A model generated the notes under the pieces. The model was not told the origin of the DNA, ran no database searches, and was given only the letters and a program-made list of their open reading frames with translations. A program made the translations under genes and the position numbers. From Apostichopus japonicus (lineage: Eukaryota > Echinodermata > Holothuroidea > Aspidochirotida > Stichopodidae), in NCBI RefSeq assembly GCF_037975245.1, contig NC_092568.1, forward strand, positions 12,175,501-12,239,500: a stretch of 64,000 bases of DNA. Reading direction: 5' to 3'. Shown here in pieces: positions 25,401-37,795 of this stretch (positions are counted from its first letter, which is position 1; every line of letters starts with the position of its first letter).

Positions 25401-28400
25401 ACGGGACATCATGTCAGACTCAAACTCAGAGTGGCTCGGAGGAAACTGTATCAGGTATGATTTAGTAAAAACCGTTAACCTTCATGTCTAAGCTATCTTT
25501 ATGTAAACTAATATTGACGAAAATATAGTCTTATTTTGCAGTAAATGTCAAGAAAAACAGTTTAACCTTTCACACTCTTGTTTCTATTGTTTCATAATGC
25601 TATGTACCTGCTGTATCAGGTACGGTAAATGAAAAAAAAAAATTGTAAATCACTTGAAGTGAGAAACATTTTGTATTAAAGATTGTGTCCCGAGGCTTGC
25701 AGGTATCAAAATATAATAATTACTTCTAAACCTTTTGTATTTGCTTCCAGATGATGACGTCACAACTACAGTATATCAGGATCAGCGAATCTCAACTGGT
25801 GAGTGACGTTTATCAGAAATAATATTGATTCAGTCATTTAGTGATATATTACAGTTAATATTCATATCATAATAAATTAATATCGAAATATTCAGTTACT
25901 CTGAGGATCGTGAATCTCTCAATATTTATAAACATAGATCAATAAATTTATGATACCCTCGCGCTTGTACCGATATATATCCCATCATGGTCAAGGGGAT
26001 ATCACAGTAGGCTATATTATACGTTGTTGGTGTTGCTTTGTTCATTTTCTTTTTAGTAGTGCCCTTCTAATACCATATCCTTGTCTTATATATAGATGGA
26101 GTTTCATCCACTGTAGTGACGTCATCAAACCAATCGACCCGCACAGGTAATTATGAATCGATTATGCAAATATACGTAAACGGTACTCTTCTGTAGGAGT
26201 TTGTATCTCTATTAAAGTTAAGGGTTCATCTAAAAAGCGAGAAAAACATTCTAATGCAATCCTGTAGTCATTCATTGTATAAATTTCGGGGAGGGGGGGA
26301 TTTCTTGGAGAGGGGCAGGCAGAACCTTTCTAAAGGCCAAGTCCTGACAATTTAAATATCGTGTTTATATCTCACGATGTTTCCTTCCTTTGTTCTCAAT
26401 TATAGGCCGATTGAAAACAAATAAATTTATTTTGTATTTTCTTGTTCATAGATGATACTTACTACAGCCACAGTTTGTTGGAGACGACTACGAATGGTAA
26501 TAATTTACTCATTTTAATTGGGCGATATATGTAACGCCATGTATAGCCATTCATAGCATTTATATTATCAATATTACACAAAACAACAATTGTAACAAAT
26601 ATTGACAGACACATCACGAAGATTGAATTTTCTTAAGTCGTTCGATCGAAATATTAAAATTCCCTGCGAAGTATGCTATCGGTTATCGAGATATAGGAAT
26701 TACATGAAAATTATATACAATCATACTTAGAAGTATTTTTCTTACATTTATCGATGAGAAGTATACGCATGCGTCTTTATTTTAGCCGTTTGATGAATGT
26801 TTATGGAGCAACTCGGTGTAACAGTCTGTCCTTTGCAATAATTATTAAATTGTTTATTTATTTTACAGATGGAAGTTACGAATACCAGGCTGAGGAGATA
26901 GACCTACGACAATCAGGTTTGTATATTTACTTCAAAAGATTTCATTTATTTAAATTAAGTACGTTATTCTGTACCAAAAGTTTAACTATTGATTGGACTT
27001 TTACATATATATGATTATTTTACACACGTTTACCATGGCTATTTCTTGAGCTACATCAGCAGACGTGCACATGATTTCAAATATGGGGGGGGGGGGGGGG
27101 GTTCATTGCTATATTTGCCCAGACTGATTTACGTAGGGACATGACCGTAGAATGGACAGAGGCAGATCAAGTGTTCTTAAAGGAAGGGGTGTTGCCATGT
27201 GGTACGTGTTTGAAGCCGACTCCCGAATAACTATTAAATTTGCAGACAACAAAATAAATGATGCTTTCTGTGGTATATTTAGACTAAATATTATGTCTAT
27301 AATTCGATCGAACGCAAGTTTTGTGCTTATAAATACTTTTGAATTTTTGAGTGAGTCTGAAAAGTTCACCCCATATCCCCTGGTTCTACACCTCGGAACG
27401 TCAGTGGGCCAACAAGAGTGGTGTTATTCTTTTCCGACCGAATATCCCCTTACTGAGGCTTCCTCCCACTGACTATGGAGGAAGGGGCCATCCCCACCCC
27501 CCCCTACTCCGGGCAAGCCACTGAGTTATATTATATTTCCTTCATCATTAAAATATCTTATAGTTAATGAAAGCAATAACGTCTGAACAAGGTTTCTTTA
27601 TCGAATACAGATTTTAACTAGTCATATTGACCTTTGACCTTGACATGACCATCCTCTTATTTACCAACAGACGGTTTGTTCTTCATCAAACAAACCTACC
27701 CAGCAGGGAAAGGAGACGACGTGTTCACTAATGGTATGATACATGTTTACATTATCAATATACATTATTAGATAATTAAAATGAGTAAATATCAATTTAG
27801 TGACATTTTTATCACTGAATGGAATACGTCACGCGTTTACAATACTGTGCGGTATACGTAACATAGCATTTTATAGAACACTTATATATACTGTATCACT
27901 TTTCTTCAGTTTCAAAGGCAGCTATGTTATAAGGGACGAGTCCCTAATGCGGACCTAAACTGTAAATACTTCTTCGTTTCAAATTCCAGACTAATATAAG
28001 TAATAATTTGATTATTCATGGACCGTATAGTTACAAGAACTTCTTCTGCCCAATTTATTTTTTGGGTGTCATCCTTCTTGTTTTTATTTCGTTACAGATG
28101 ATCGTCACCTTTACCTGCAGTGCTGATGACTTTTACCCCTTGGGGTAGGGGTGGGGTGAGCCAGTGCGGTACGTGAAGGGTCGGGTGCTGTTGAGTAACA
28201 AAGTCCCATATCCACTGGTTGGATGTCGAAGAAGCTTGATCTCTGTCCATCCATACTACATCAGATCACTGGCCGGATGTGATTCCTTGGTAACCATGAC
28301 GTCATCAACTTCCTATCACTCATATTGATATATTCAGCTATGCTTTGTTTCGCAATGTGTTTGTTTCGTTGTAATCGTCAAATATATCGTTTGTATCCGT

Positions 28401-28505
28401 AACATTAAAGCATCGGTTATTTTCTGTTTATTTACACGTTAGATAACCAAGGGATAAGGTAAAACGGGGCGGGGCAGTGGCTTCCATTAGACTCGTAGGT
28501 AAACT

Positions 28506-28772
28506 ATGGCAATGGATAATAAACATATCACATTTCGGGTCACAGCCTTACTGTTATTACTTATGTTACAAGTTTACGCTAGCGAAGTGCAGACTGGCAT
28601 ATACAGTATATTGTCGTTCTCCGCGTCCATTTATTCGAGAGCCCAATTAGCATTGACAATTCACTTATACATATTTAATAGTTTTGATTATAATATAAAA
28701 AAGCCGATAACCTTGGCAGTCCAGTTTCACAAAGGATACCTTGCATTTATAAATCTAAATTTCTTATGGTAG
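28506..28772 (+). CDS. Signal-peptide-like ORF after copy B
   Basis: Begins MAMDNKHITFRVTALLLLLM, then LQVYASEVQT: a textbook secretion signal (hydrophobic leucine core, cleavage likely after YAS). The end ACT-G would fit a phase-1 exon end like the neighbouring micro-exons, but the following dinucleotide is GC, not GT; the frameshifted partner at 5214 has GT there. Read straight on, the ORF continues to 88 residues without a recognisable domain. It may be an orphan first exon of a linked secreted-protein gene, or a relic. No transcript evidence. Confidence 0.35.
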   Translation: MAMDNKHITFRVTALLLLLMLQVYASEVQTGIYSILSFSASIYSRAQLALTIHLYIFNSFDYNIKKPITLAVQFHKGYLAFINLNFLW

Positions 28773-28839
28773 TTGATACGTAAGAAACACGTCATTGTGG
28801 TCACTCAGTAGCGTTATCATTCAGTTACTCGGAGGGAAA

Positions 28840-29208
28840 CAAGGATCCGCGTTTAGACTGTCTGTCGTGGTAACGACCCGTGACACTGAGACCAGGCTGT
28901 CAATATTACAAATGACATTAAGACGTTCACCTCTCTAACGTGGATAGTTTATGAAATTGTAGAGTGAATCCTGATTTTGCGCAGTGGTGCTCTCGTGAAA
29001 ATGTTACTGGATTTCATTTGAATGACTTAAATCTGAATCACGCACAGAAAACTAAACTTAGTTATCTATCGTCCCTTTTCCCTATACGTATCACACTGTG
29101 TTACACGTTTTCTCAAGGGTGGGAAGGCAAGCACTATATCCTTCTCCGTTCGGACATCAAACCACAACCGCATAATGTACATTTCTTTATCTATGCTCAC
29201 AGTTTATA

Positions 29209-29239
<31 letters not shown>

Positions 29240-29419
29240 CTGCTTAAAATCAAGTACTGGCGTTGGACTCGGTTGCTCCTTTTCACAAATAAGCATGACA
29301 TATTAACACAAAATCGTTCTATAGTCTGCCTAATGTAGCGAAAACGCCAGAACTATTACATAAATAAAAAAACAATAATAGCAAACGCAAGACTTCCCCG
29401 GAAAGTCATTCAGCATAAT
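28840..29419. other. Unrecognised spacer, includes (TA)n
   Basis: No counterpart seen after copy A. Contains a (TA)n tract at about 29215-29240. An ORF at 28964-29338 runs through the repeat and is not supported. Confidence 0.4.
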
Positions 29420-30999
29420 CAAGGGCGTAGGAACCAGGTGGGCTGGGGGCGCCAGCCCCCAGTGAACTAATGGGGGCTGAAGTATCATTCCGCCCACCCC
29501 CCATCCTCGCTTCGCAAGTCAGAAAACCCCTTTTTCATTCCTAAATGAAAAAAAATCATTTGGAGCACCAAATTGCATAAAAGGCCAGGTGAAAATGAAA
29601 AATTATTTACAAAATTGAGTGGGTGTTGAAGTATGCTAAATTGCACCAAATTGCATCTGAGGCCACCTGGAAATGCAAAATATTTCCAAAGGAGAGGGGG
29701 ACACTTCCTCCCCTTAAAATAGGGACCTAAAATATGGCAAGAACTTTATCAGGGATGTATGTTAAACATCGCTGTAACACAAAGTTGTATTATTAGAGAG
29801 ATTTTAAAAGTGTTCAATTTTGACTCAAAAGTGTTTAAAACCACAAGGCTATAGACTTAGATCACAAATGCTCTTTCTCTTACGCTCTCAAAATATGCAT
29901 GGATGGAATTCCATTAAAATCATTGAACTTTTCAACTGTAGACAGAACAGAAACGTACCCACTCATATATGTCGGATTAAGCAGTTTGTAAGAAAGGAGG
30001 AAGCTTCAAAGTACATCATTTAAATTAAGTCTTTATTTAACCAGATGGTGGAATGTTGGTAAAATGTCATTTTACAGTTACCAGTTTCTCAGACTATTGA
30101 TTAAGATCAACACGTTAAATGTCTAAACCTAATATCTAGACCTTTTGGACTATCAATCCTCTCTCGAATTAGAATGGTATTAATGAACTTGACGCCATAA
30201 TCACGTGGTTCCAGTCTCCATGTAAGGACACTGGGTTTGAGAGGTCAATAAAGTTGTCAAATTGTCTTACTCTGGCTGCATCTTTTCTTTCTAAAACGTA
30301 CAATCGCCGGAAAGTCCCAGTAAACTTATGCCACTTTCCAAGTAAATGACACCCTTCCGTAAAGGTGTTTCTACCTGAATCAAACGGGGCAGGGGAAAAT
30401 TAAGATTTGCCTGCTCTGCCCTCCTTTGAAATGAAAGAATACGTCACTACTTAATTGCCTACAATTAACGAATAAACATTCCCATACTTCCCTCTACTCG
30501 TGCAATTTTGACCGGTCTGTTAGGGGTTGAAGGTTTTTTTTCTATATTGATTGTCCATAGATGATATTTTGTGCAACATTATGGGCATGTTTTGAAGGGA
30601 ATTTATTATTCAAATTCTGAACAAATAATGGACTTAATACCATGAAAAGTGGGGCTGACGGGTATTGTGGACCATTACGTAGTATTACATACAAAAGCAA
30701 TGATCCACAGGAGATGCGATGAGGTCGAACATGATGTGTGACTGGTGACAATCTTGAAGAAGGTTATGGATGGAAAAAAAACTATTGGGAATAACTTGGT
30801 TTTCAGGCAAAAGTGTAGATCTGGTTGGTCATTTTCGAGCCCGAGAAGTACCATTTCCGGTGATCTGGAGGGCTACCCAAACCAGAAATTTTCTTGTACG
30901 CTGCGCGCCAACCGATTGTGGCGCTCCGCTTAGATAGTAATATACTAAATATCACGAAGCGCGCGAACAATTTTGAAGATGAAGGTTGCTACGCGCCTG
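29420..30999. mobile_element. Possible hAT-like non-autonomous element remnant
   Basis: Left end CAAGGGCGTAGGAACC (29420) and right end GGTTGCTACGCGCCTG (ending 30999) are imperfect inverted repeats. About 30841-30939 holds a motif (TTCTTGTACGC, GCGCCAACCG, GGCGCTCCGC) shared with other hAT-like elements in this window. No target-site duplication is visible, so the ends may belong to different elements. Confidence 0.4.
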
Positions 31000-31730
31000 C
31001 ACCCAAGCAAATGCCCCCCCCCAATATTTGAAACAAATCGCCGCCCCTGCACACGACGTACTGAACTTAATACTGACTTCGTAAGTGGGGGGGGGGGGGG
31101 CTATACACGCAAATACCACAGTTTCAGAGGATCGATAAACACATCGAGTCACTTGCGGACTAAACAAAGTCTTGTATTCTAGACGAATTCCCGATCCCCG
31201 TGTTAAATCTACTTGCATAAAGTCACATGTAGTTAACGTGTTTGACTTAATAAGTATTGTCCCTCCCTCATTCAAAATGGTCTTGAAATGTGAATAGGTA
31301 TTGTTTGTTGAAATTTCAGGCTTAATCCCAGTTCTTGATCGTCTGCATAGAATATAGTTGTAAAGGGAGACAACTTACAGCAAGAACTCTCTTGCGAGCA
31401 TAATCTTAAGCAAGCTCAGCATATGAATAGGAAGATTTCACGGAATCAGTTTTTCTTTTTACTGCTTGCTTCGAAATCATCAATATATCGGGGCATAAGC
31501 CTATTGTACATTTACGTCTTGAAAGGAAGCGACATTCTTGCTGCTTGTTGTAATGTGAACAGAGACAAGCCTTGGCTTCTTGTTAATAAAGATGTTCAGA
31601 TCCGTTGTTCTAATGACAGTAAAACAGGATGAATAGAGATTTCGTTGAAGGCAGTGTCGTTCACTGTTACCAATATATTGTATCCAACCAACAATATCAA
31701 TTTAAGATCGTAGAAAGTTAACTCGTCAAA

Positions 31731-31794
31731 TGGTTCAGTGGGTAGAGCAGTGGACTGGTAACCTGATGAACTGAGTTCGACTCCATCAATGATT
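31731..31794 (+). repeat. tRNA-like sequence, copy 2
   Basis: Same as at 7858, with GTTCGACTCC at 31775-31784 and an A-box-like TGGTTCAGTGGGTAG. Confidence 0.5.
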
Positions 31795-31862
31795 ATACAC
31801 GTTTAAATATTCTTTTTCTCTTTCAGCAGTCCACGCTGAAGTCTTGATATATTAATTCAACC

Positions 31863-32141
31863 CTATAATTTACTAGCTGATGTGATGGCCGATGCTATAG
31901 AGGGTGACGAAAGACACATTCCTCGTCGGTCGTGTAAATCGTGGCTAGGGTTCAAGACAGGCCTCTGGCGATAATACCTCTGGCTGTGGCATGGTGCTTT
32001 TTTGTGGCCTAGGATCCCGTACCATGTCTCCCTTGTTGTCGCAAAAAAACCCGGGGGGATGCGCAGAGGGTCGGTCAAATCGACCAGAAGCGTACTAGGT
32101 GGCGTGCGTGAATCCTTGCCTTTGGCCAGAGGTGGTGACAT
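31863..32141 (-). other. ORF-bearing repeat body, copy 2
   Basis: Counterpart of 8029-8301 on the same strand. An extra base near 32141 shortens the N-terminus relative to the other copies. Confidence 0.3.
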
Positions 32142-34727
32142 TCTCTGCGACCGGCATGCTTGCAGCCACCGTCCACTGAATATGTGGCCCGATGAGGCGC
32201 TATTCTCCTAAAAGTGAATCTACGGATGCCTTTAAGCGCCATATTATTATTTCATATTAAAAAACACCCTGTTTCAAACTAGCGCCATCGATTTCCTTAA
32301 AAGCAGTTTTTTTTTCTTGTTAGCCTAAACGAATGTTCCAGAAATTAAGTAAATTTAACGATACATATCTTGAAAAATACTGGAATAGCTACAGAAACAT
32401 TATTGGACTCAAAGTTGTCTGTTTTCTTTGTATTATAACATACCAAGACTCAAATTCTGCCTTATTTATTATTTAATTATTTAAGTGAGTTATCAAGTAA
32501 CAGCAAAATGTACCTGCCGATCATTCTCCCGTGATTGATTACCGGGGATACTTTTTAAAGAAAAGTCACCCAGGAAAGAACCTGGGCATAGCCACTCATC
32601 GATCTTGTAGACAGAATTATATACTCTCACTCATACGCAAAATGGGAGCAGGGACATCCAGCAGGCAAGCAGGGAGAATCCCCTGCTAGGGAGAATCCCC
32701 TGCTAGTGAGGAGGGAAACTTCGCCTGACCTCTACCAATCGTAGTTCATGTGATTGAAAGATTGAAAACAGGTGTGCCAAGGTTGTATCATTCCCTTTTC
32801 TAATGTCTAATGTCGTTAGTTTTAAATCCATAGAAAGGATATAGCAGCATATAGCTCTGTTATGATTGTATAAAGTGTATTTTTTCAGAGGGAATTTCTT
32901 ATAAGAATGCTTTCTCTTTTAGCTTTCCTTCCATTTCATGGCGGTTAGTTCTTGGGATCAATGTAATCTCTAATCCTCCATGACTTGAAACGGAATACAA
33001 AGAATTTTTCTATAGTTCACATATTCTCATTGGTTCTTCCTTCCTTTTGACACTTACAACACTTACAATTCTTTCTAACATGATGTTCTTTTCTTTTAAA
33101 GATTAAATTTGTTGCATGAATAAATTTGGGTCAGGTGATGAATTTCAAGTTAGTTAGGGGGGAGGGGTCTCCGTTGGCCCATATTCTAATTAAATATGAT
33201 GGTCCCATCCAATTTTGCATGTTTTTGATGATAAGATATATTTGCCTCAAACCGTATGAATTGAGCGTGACAAAACTGCTTGTTACCCAATGGCGATATC
33301 AGATCCTAATACAAGACGATACCATGGGTACGTACTAAGGTTACCCAATTTAACTAGCTTCGTTTATACCTTTCATGCTTAACCTGATTTTTGTCATGTC
33401 ACGCCTATTTCAATGATACAACATATTTTGTTAAACAGAGTTCTGGATGAAAGACAAATAATAAATTCTTATTAATTTCTTATTTAATTCTTATTAAATA
33501 ATAAATTCTTATTAATAGAGTTCTGGATGAATTATGTCAATTATTTCAAACCAACACTCTATGAGAGGTGACGCAAATACCTCTTTTCAAATCAATAGAA
33601 GGGGGAAACTTAATTTTATTCCGCTTGTTTATTTCTTTGTTATAGAGATCTGATCTGAGGTACAATTTTTCAGGGTTCCGTAACTTATCGGCAAATGAAA
33701 TGAGAAGGAGAGGCGGCGGTGAGGGGAGAGTAACTACGACCTTGAAAAGGTTGCTAATGCCTCCTATAACTTATGCTTTATAGAGATTTTAGCTGCTGAT
33801 AGAGTCGACCGCATGTCAGAGTGTTGACTTGTATTGCACATATAAAAGCCATAAAAACACCCAAACCCCGTGCTCGTCACCGTACCTTCCTCATTACCAT
33901 TCAGTCTTTCAAAATGCAACAATTGTAAACAACGTTGGCTGATAATAGATCAAAATTTGATACTTATAAAGATGATTCTAATATTTTGTATTAAACTATA
34001 AATACACGTTGGGGGGGGGGCTTTACACTCAACTACCGCAGTTTCAGAGGATCAATAAACACATCTAGTCACTTGCGGACTAAACAAAGACTTGTATACT
34101 AGACGAATTCCCGATCCCCGTATTTCCCAAATCTACTTGCATAAACTCAAAACCCTTTGAATTCTGTCTCCGTTTTCGAATTAATGTACTATTTCCAGCC
34201 ATTCAGATACCTAAATAAGATTAGTCACATGTAGTTAACGTGTTTGACTTAATAAGTATTGTCCCTTCCTCATTCAAAAAGGTCTTGAAATGTGAATAGG
34301 TATAGTTTGTTGAAATTTCAGGCTTAATCCCAGTTCATGATCGTCTGCATAAAATATAGTTGTAAAGGGAGACAACTTACAGCAAGAACTCTCTTGCGAG
34401 CGTAATCTTAAGAAAGCTTTTGTGAATAAGAAGATTTCACGGAATCAGTTTTTCTTTTACTGCTTGCTTCGAAGTCATCGATATATCGGGGCATAAGCCT
34501 TGTACATTTAGGACTTGAAAGGAAGCGATATTCTTGCTGATTGCAATGTAAACACGAAAATTGGAGCGTGAGCTTCTTGTTAATAAAGGTTTTCAGATCC
34601 GTTGTTCTAATGAGAGTAAAACAGGATGAATAGAGATTTCGTTGAATGCAGTGTCGTTCACTGTTACCAATAGATTGTATCCAACCAACAATATCAATTT
34701 AAGCTCGCAGAAAGTTAACTCATCAAA

Positions 34728-34789
34728 TGGTTCAGTGGGTAGCGCAGTTGACTGGTAACCTGATCAACTGAGTTCGACTCCATCGATGG
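34728..34789 (+). repeat. tRNA-like sequence, copy 3
   Basis: Same as at 7858, with GTTCGACTCC at 34772-34781. Confidence 0.5.
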
Positions 34790-34857
34790 TTGGTTATACA
34801 CGTTTAATATTTCTTTTTTTATTTCAGTAGTCGACGCTGGGGTCTTGATATATTAAT

Positions 34858-35169
34858 TCAACCATATAAATTACTAGCTGATGTGGTGGCCGATGCTGTA
34901 GAGGGTGACGAAAGAATCATTCCTCGTCGGTCGTGTAAATCGTGGCTAGGGTTCAAGACAGGCCTCTGGCGATAATACCTCAGGGTGTGGCATGGTGCTT
35001 TTTTGTGGCCTAGGATCCCATACCATGTCTCCCTTGTTGTCGCAAAAGAACCCGGGAGGATGCGCAGAAGGTCGGTCAAATCGACCAGAAGCGTACTAGG
35101 TGGCGTGCGTGAATCCTTGCCTTTGGCCAGAGGTGGTGACATCTCTGCGACCGGAATGCTTGCAGCCAC
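34858..35169 (-). other. ORF-bearing repeat body, copy 3
   Basis: 103-codon counterpart of 8029-8301, nearly identical over the shared part; no domain recognised. Confidence 0.3.
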
Positions 35170-36560
35170 CGTCCACTGAATATGTGGCCTGATGAGGCGC
35201 TATTCTCCTAAAAGAGAGTCTACGGATGCCTTTAAGCGCCATATAATTATTTTATATTTTAAAAAAAAAACTGTTTCAAACTAGCGCCATCGAATTCCTT
35301 AAAAGCCGTTTTTTTTTTCTTGTCACTCTGAAGGTGGAATGAATTTTATTGTCATGGGTTATTTGTGGTAGGGTAAGCAAAACATTCAAACAGTCTTGTG
35401 GTTCACAGGGGTTTGCAGGAACTTAATTAGGCTCATTTTTTGATATAAACGTGTTGGTAAAGATATACACAACATACACCAAAACAAGCATTATATTCAT
35501 TTATCATTATTTTTCATTCATTTATTAATGTAGCAAATTATCATACCGGATAGTAGGTAGTTTCGGAAACTGAGTGATTCTTAAGAACTTTGTTTGAGAT
35601 TCACACAGAAAAAAATACCCCGCTTGTATTTTGATAACTTTAGCAACAATATTAAGTTTGATATGCCGTGGACCGTTAAAAACCACTGCTCTCGGTCTAG
35701 CTAGGGTTGTATAGCACGTTTACTTATATTTTGTTTGTTTGTTCTTTTGAATGACCCTTTAAACAGTTGAGGTTCACTAGTTAAAGTGACTGCACCATTT
35801 AGTTAGTTAATTACACAGCCAATCAGACTAGTTCCTCTGTCGGTTGCACTACACAACTCAATGGGAGAAATTAAGATGATATGGTCTCAAATGACATGTT
35901 TATAATTTATTACAAATTTGTTAAGGACAAATGATGTTGAATGCCATCCAAGAGTGCTCTGTTGCGTATATGTAGTTTAACGAACATATTCTGGTTGACC
36001 TAAAAACAACGGATTAACATTAACTATAACAACTGCAGTGAGGAGCCGACGTCACCATCAAGTATTTAGCCTAAACGAATATTCCAGAAATTAAGTATAT
36101 TTAACGATACATATCTTGAAAAATAATGGAATAGCTACAGAAACATTATTGGACTCAAAGTTGTCTGTTTTCTTTTTATTATAACATATCAAGACTCAAA
36201 TTCTGCCTTATTTATTATTTAATTATTTAAGTGAGTTATCGAGTTACAGCAAAATGTAGTTGCCGATCATTCTCCCGTGATTGATTACCTGGGATGCTTT
36301 TTAAGAAAAGTCACCCAGGAAAGAACCTGGGCAAGAAAACCAAACTACCGAACGTCTGATCTGCCCTCAACCCCAGTCCCCTTGCATCGATACTGTGACT
36401 GTGTATAACCATTCCCCTCGAAAGGGAACAGATACCCACGTGATCTTCGGGGATGTCTTCAACTCTTCGGTCTATCTGTTCGTTGTACACGTCTCTGGAT
36501 AAAACTAGTTTGATCTCGGAATAATGTTACCCGATTCCCTGTTCTTTGTTCTAATTGTTT

Positions 36561-37584
36561 TACAAGTCAATGGACTACATTCTGATGAACAATGAACAGA
36601 TGAAGAAAACTGCCATTAATGGAATACCAAGTAGTCCCCGTTATGTCCAACACGTAACACACTAATGAACTTTATCGATACTCATTGACGAACCACATCT
36701 TCCTTATTCAAAACAAGTTTATAACAATAGAGAGAGATTAATGCCATTCAAGTTGTGCAGTTTGCTCTCACTAGATATATCACTGAACTTCTGTACGACA
36801 AGATGTTTACGCTATGTGAGCAGTCCATAATTAACAGTGAACGTTTAGCGTTTTAACCAGGTTCCGGTAACACGTATCAAGCATTCAATTAATGACTATA
36901 TAACGACCAAAAGACATTAAGCACATGACATTAATATCCTCCTACTTGAGGTACGTATGTGAGGCTCATTTGCATCCATTATTATCATTTGCTGTAAAAT
37001 ATATACGATTATATAAGAAAACCCCTTTTATGGGTTCCAAATGAGAAAAATAGGAGACTATATATTAAATCCGTTGACAATTCGTTTCATGTTAGTGGAT
37101 AGATCCATGTTATGTTTTTGTATGACGTTTGTTTGGTAAAGTAACGCAAACCCTGTAACGGTGTGGTTCCAAGCGGTACCATCATCAGGCAGCCGCACTA
37201 AAAACCAATGGCGTGCGCAAGGAGGGGAGGGCGGGAATGTCCCCTGCTTCACAAGATCCTTCATTCGCATCTGGCTCTTTCCATAAAATTTCAGCCTCCT
37301 ATACCTAATTCGCCACTGCTACAGGCATCTGTTAATGCTTGTATACAATATAATTCTCTAATAATATATGTACATACCCTTCTTATAAGAGTCTTAGTTA
37401 AGGTAGCAAAAGCACACCCAACCATTATCAGGTGTCTATGTGATAGAGATGTACGACATACCCCCAAAAAGTGAGAACATGTTTATTCCACCCTGCAGGG
37501 AAATAGCAACGTAACAGTTCTTTGACAGACAAAGGTGATAGCTTGAACAAATCAAAATATAACAGACCGTTTCTCATTGAATTG
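36561..37584. other. Unrecognised spacer before copy C
   Basis: No match to the other spacers noticed and no supported ORF. The junction with intron 4 homology of the micro-exon gene is near 37585, so exons 1-4 of copy C are missing. Confidence 0.4.
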
Positions 37585-37795
37585 TTCATTAAATGGAAAG
37601 ACGGCATACTTATATAAGTCAAACATTAATATAAACAATACTACTATTAATTACCTTCTATGTTTCTAATAAGAGGTCACATGATGGATACTGAATATCC
37701 AAAATTTATACGTTCATTAAAAAACAAAAAAGACATTAAAGTCAAACTTAAGTATAAACCATGTTATTATTAACATTCTCTTTTCCTACACTTAG

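Larger units (their letters stand above)
10748..28126 (+). pseudogene. Micro-exon family gene, copy B (23 exons, LTR element in exon 5)
   Basis: Exons: 10748-10832, 11789-11839, 12365-12442, 12780-12815, 13090-13098 with 21695-21754, 21920-21970, 22085-22147, 22706-22774, 22999-23046, 23244-23288, 23489-23527, 23628-23675, 23964-24017, 24179-24229, 24509-24562, 24772-24825, 25401-25454, 25751-25798, 26096-26146, 26452-26496, 26869-26916, 27671-27733, 28098-28126 (TGA). All 22 introns are GT-AG and phase 1. Without the retrotransposon the exons total 1233 nt (410 codons plus stop). The start is the first ATG of an exon reading MFFTFSLASYYASSYMARK, conserved in copy D; weakly signal-peptide-like. 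Exons 2-8 are more complex (YGYRPPFQ, QDQLKLYPDFG, DFGIISLPR); exons 9-22 are short, T/S/Q/D-rich and often start DG or DD. N-glycosylation sequons NIS, NKT and NQS are visible. Read through the insertion, translation stops three codons into it, at about 88 residues. Unknown function. Confidence 0.75.
31080..36560. repeat. Spacer between copies B and C with duplicated modules
   Basis: Matches the spacer after copy A. Order here: 31080-32318 (tRNA-like module), 32322-32587, 32587-33360, then 33620-34010, a second tRNA-like module 34010-35320, 35320-36060, 36064-36330 and 36330-36560. One stretch has therefore been copied a second time within this spacer. No gene is supported. 33420-33620 carries short AT-rich repeats. 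Confidence 0.6.
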
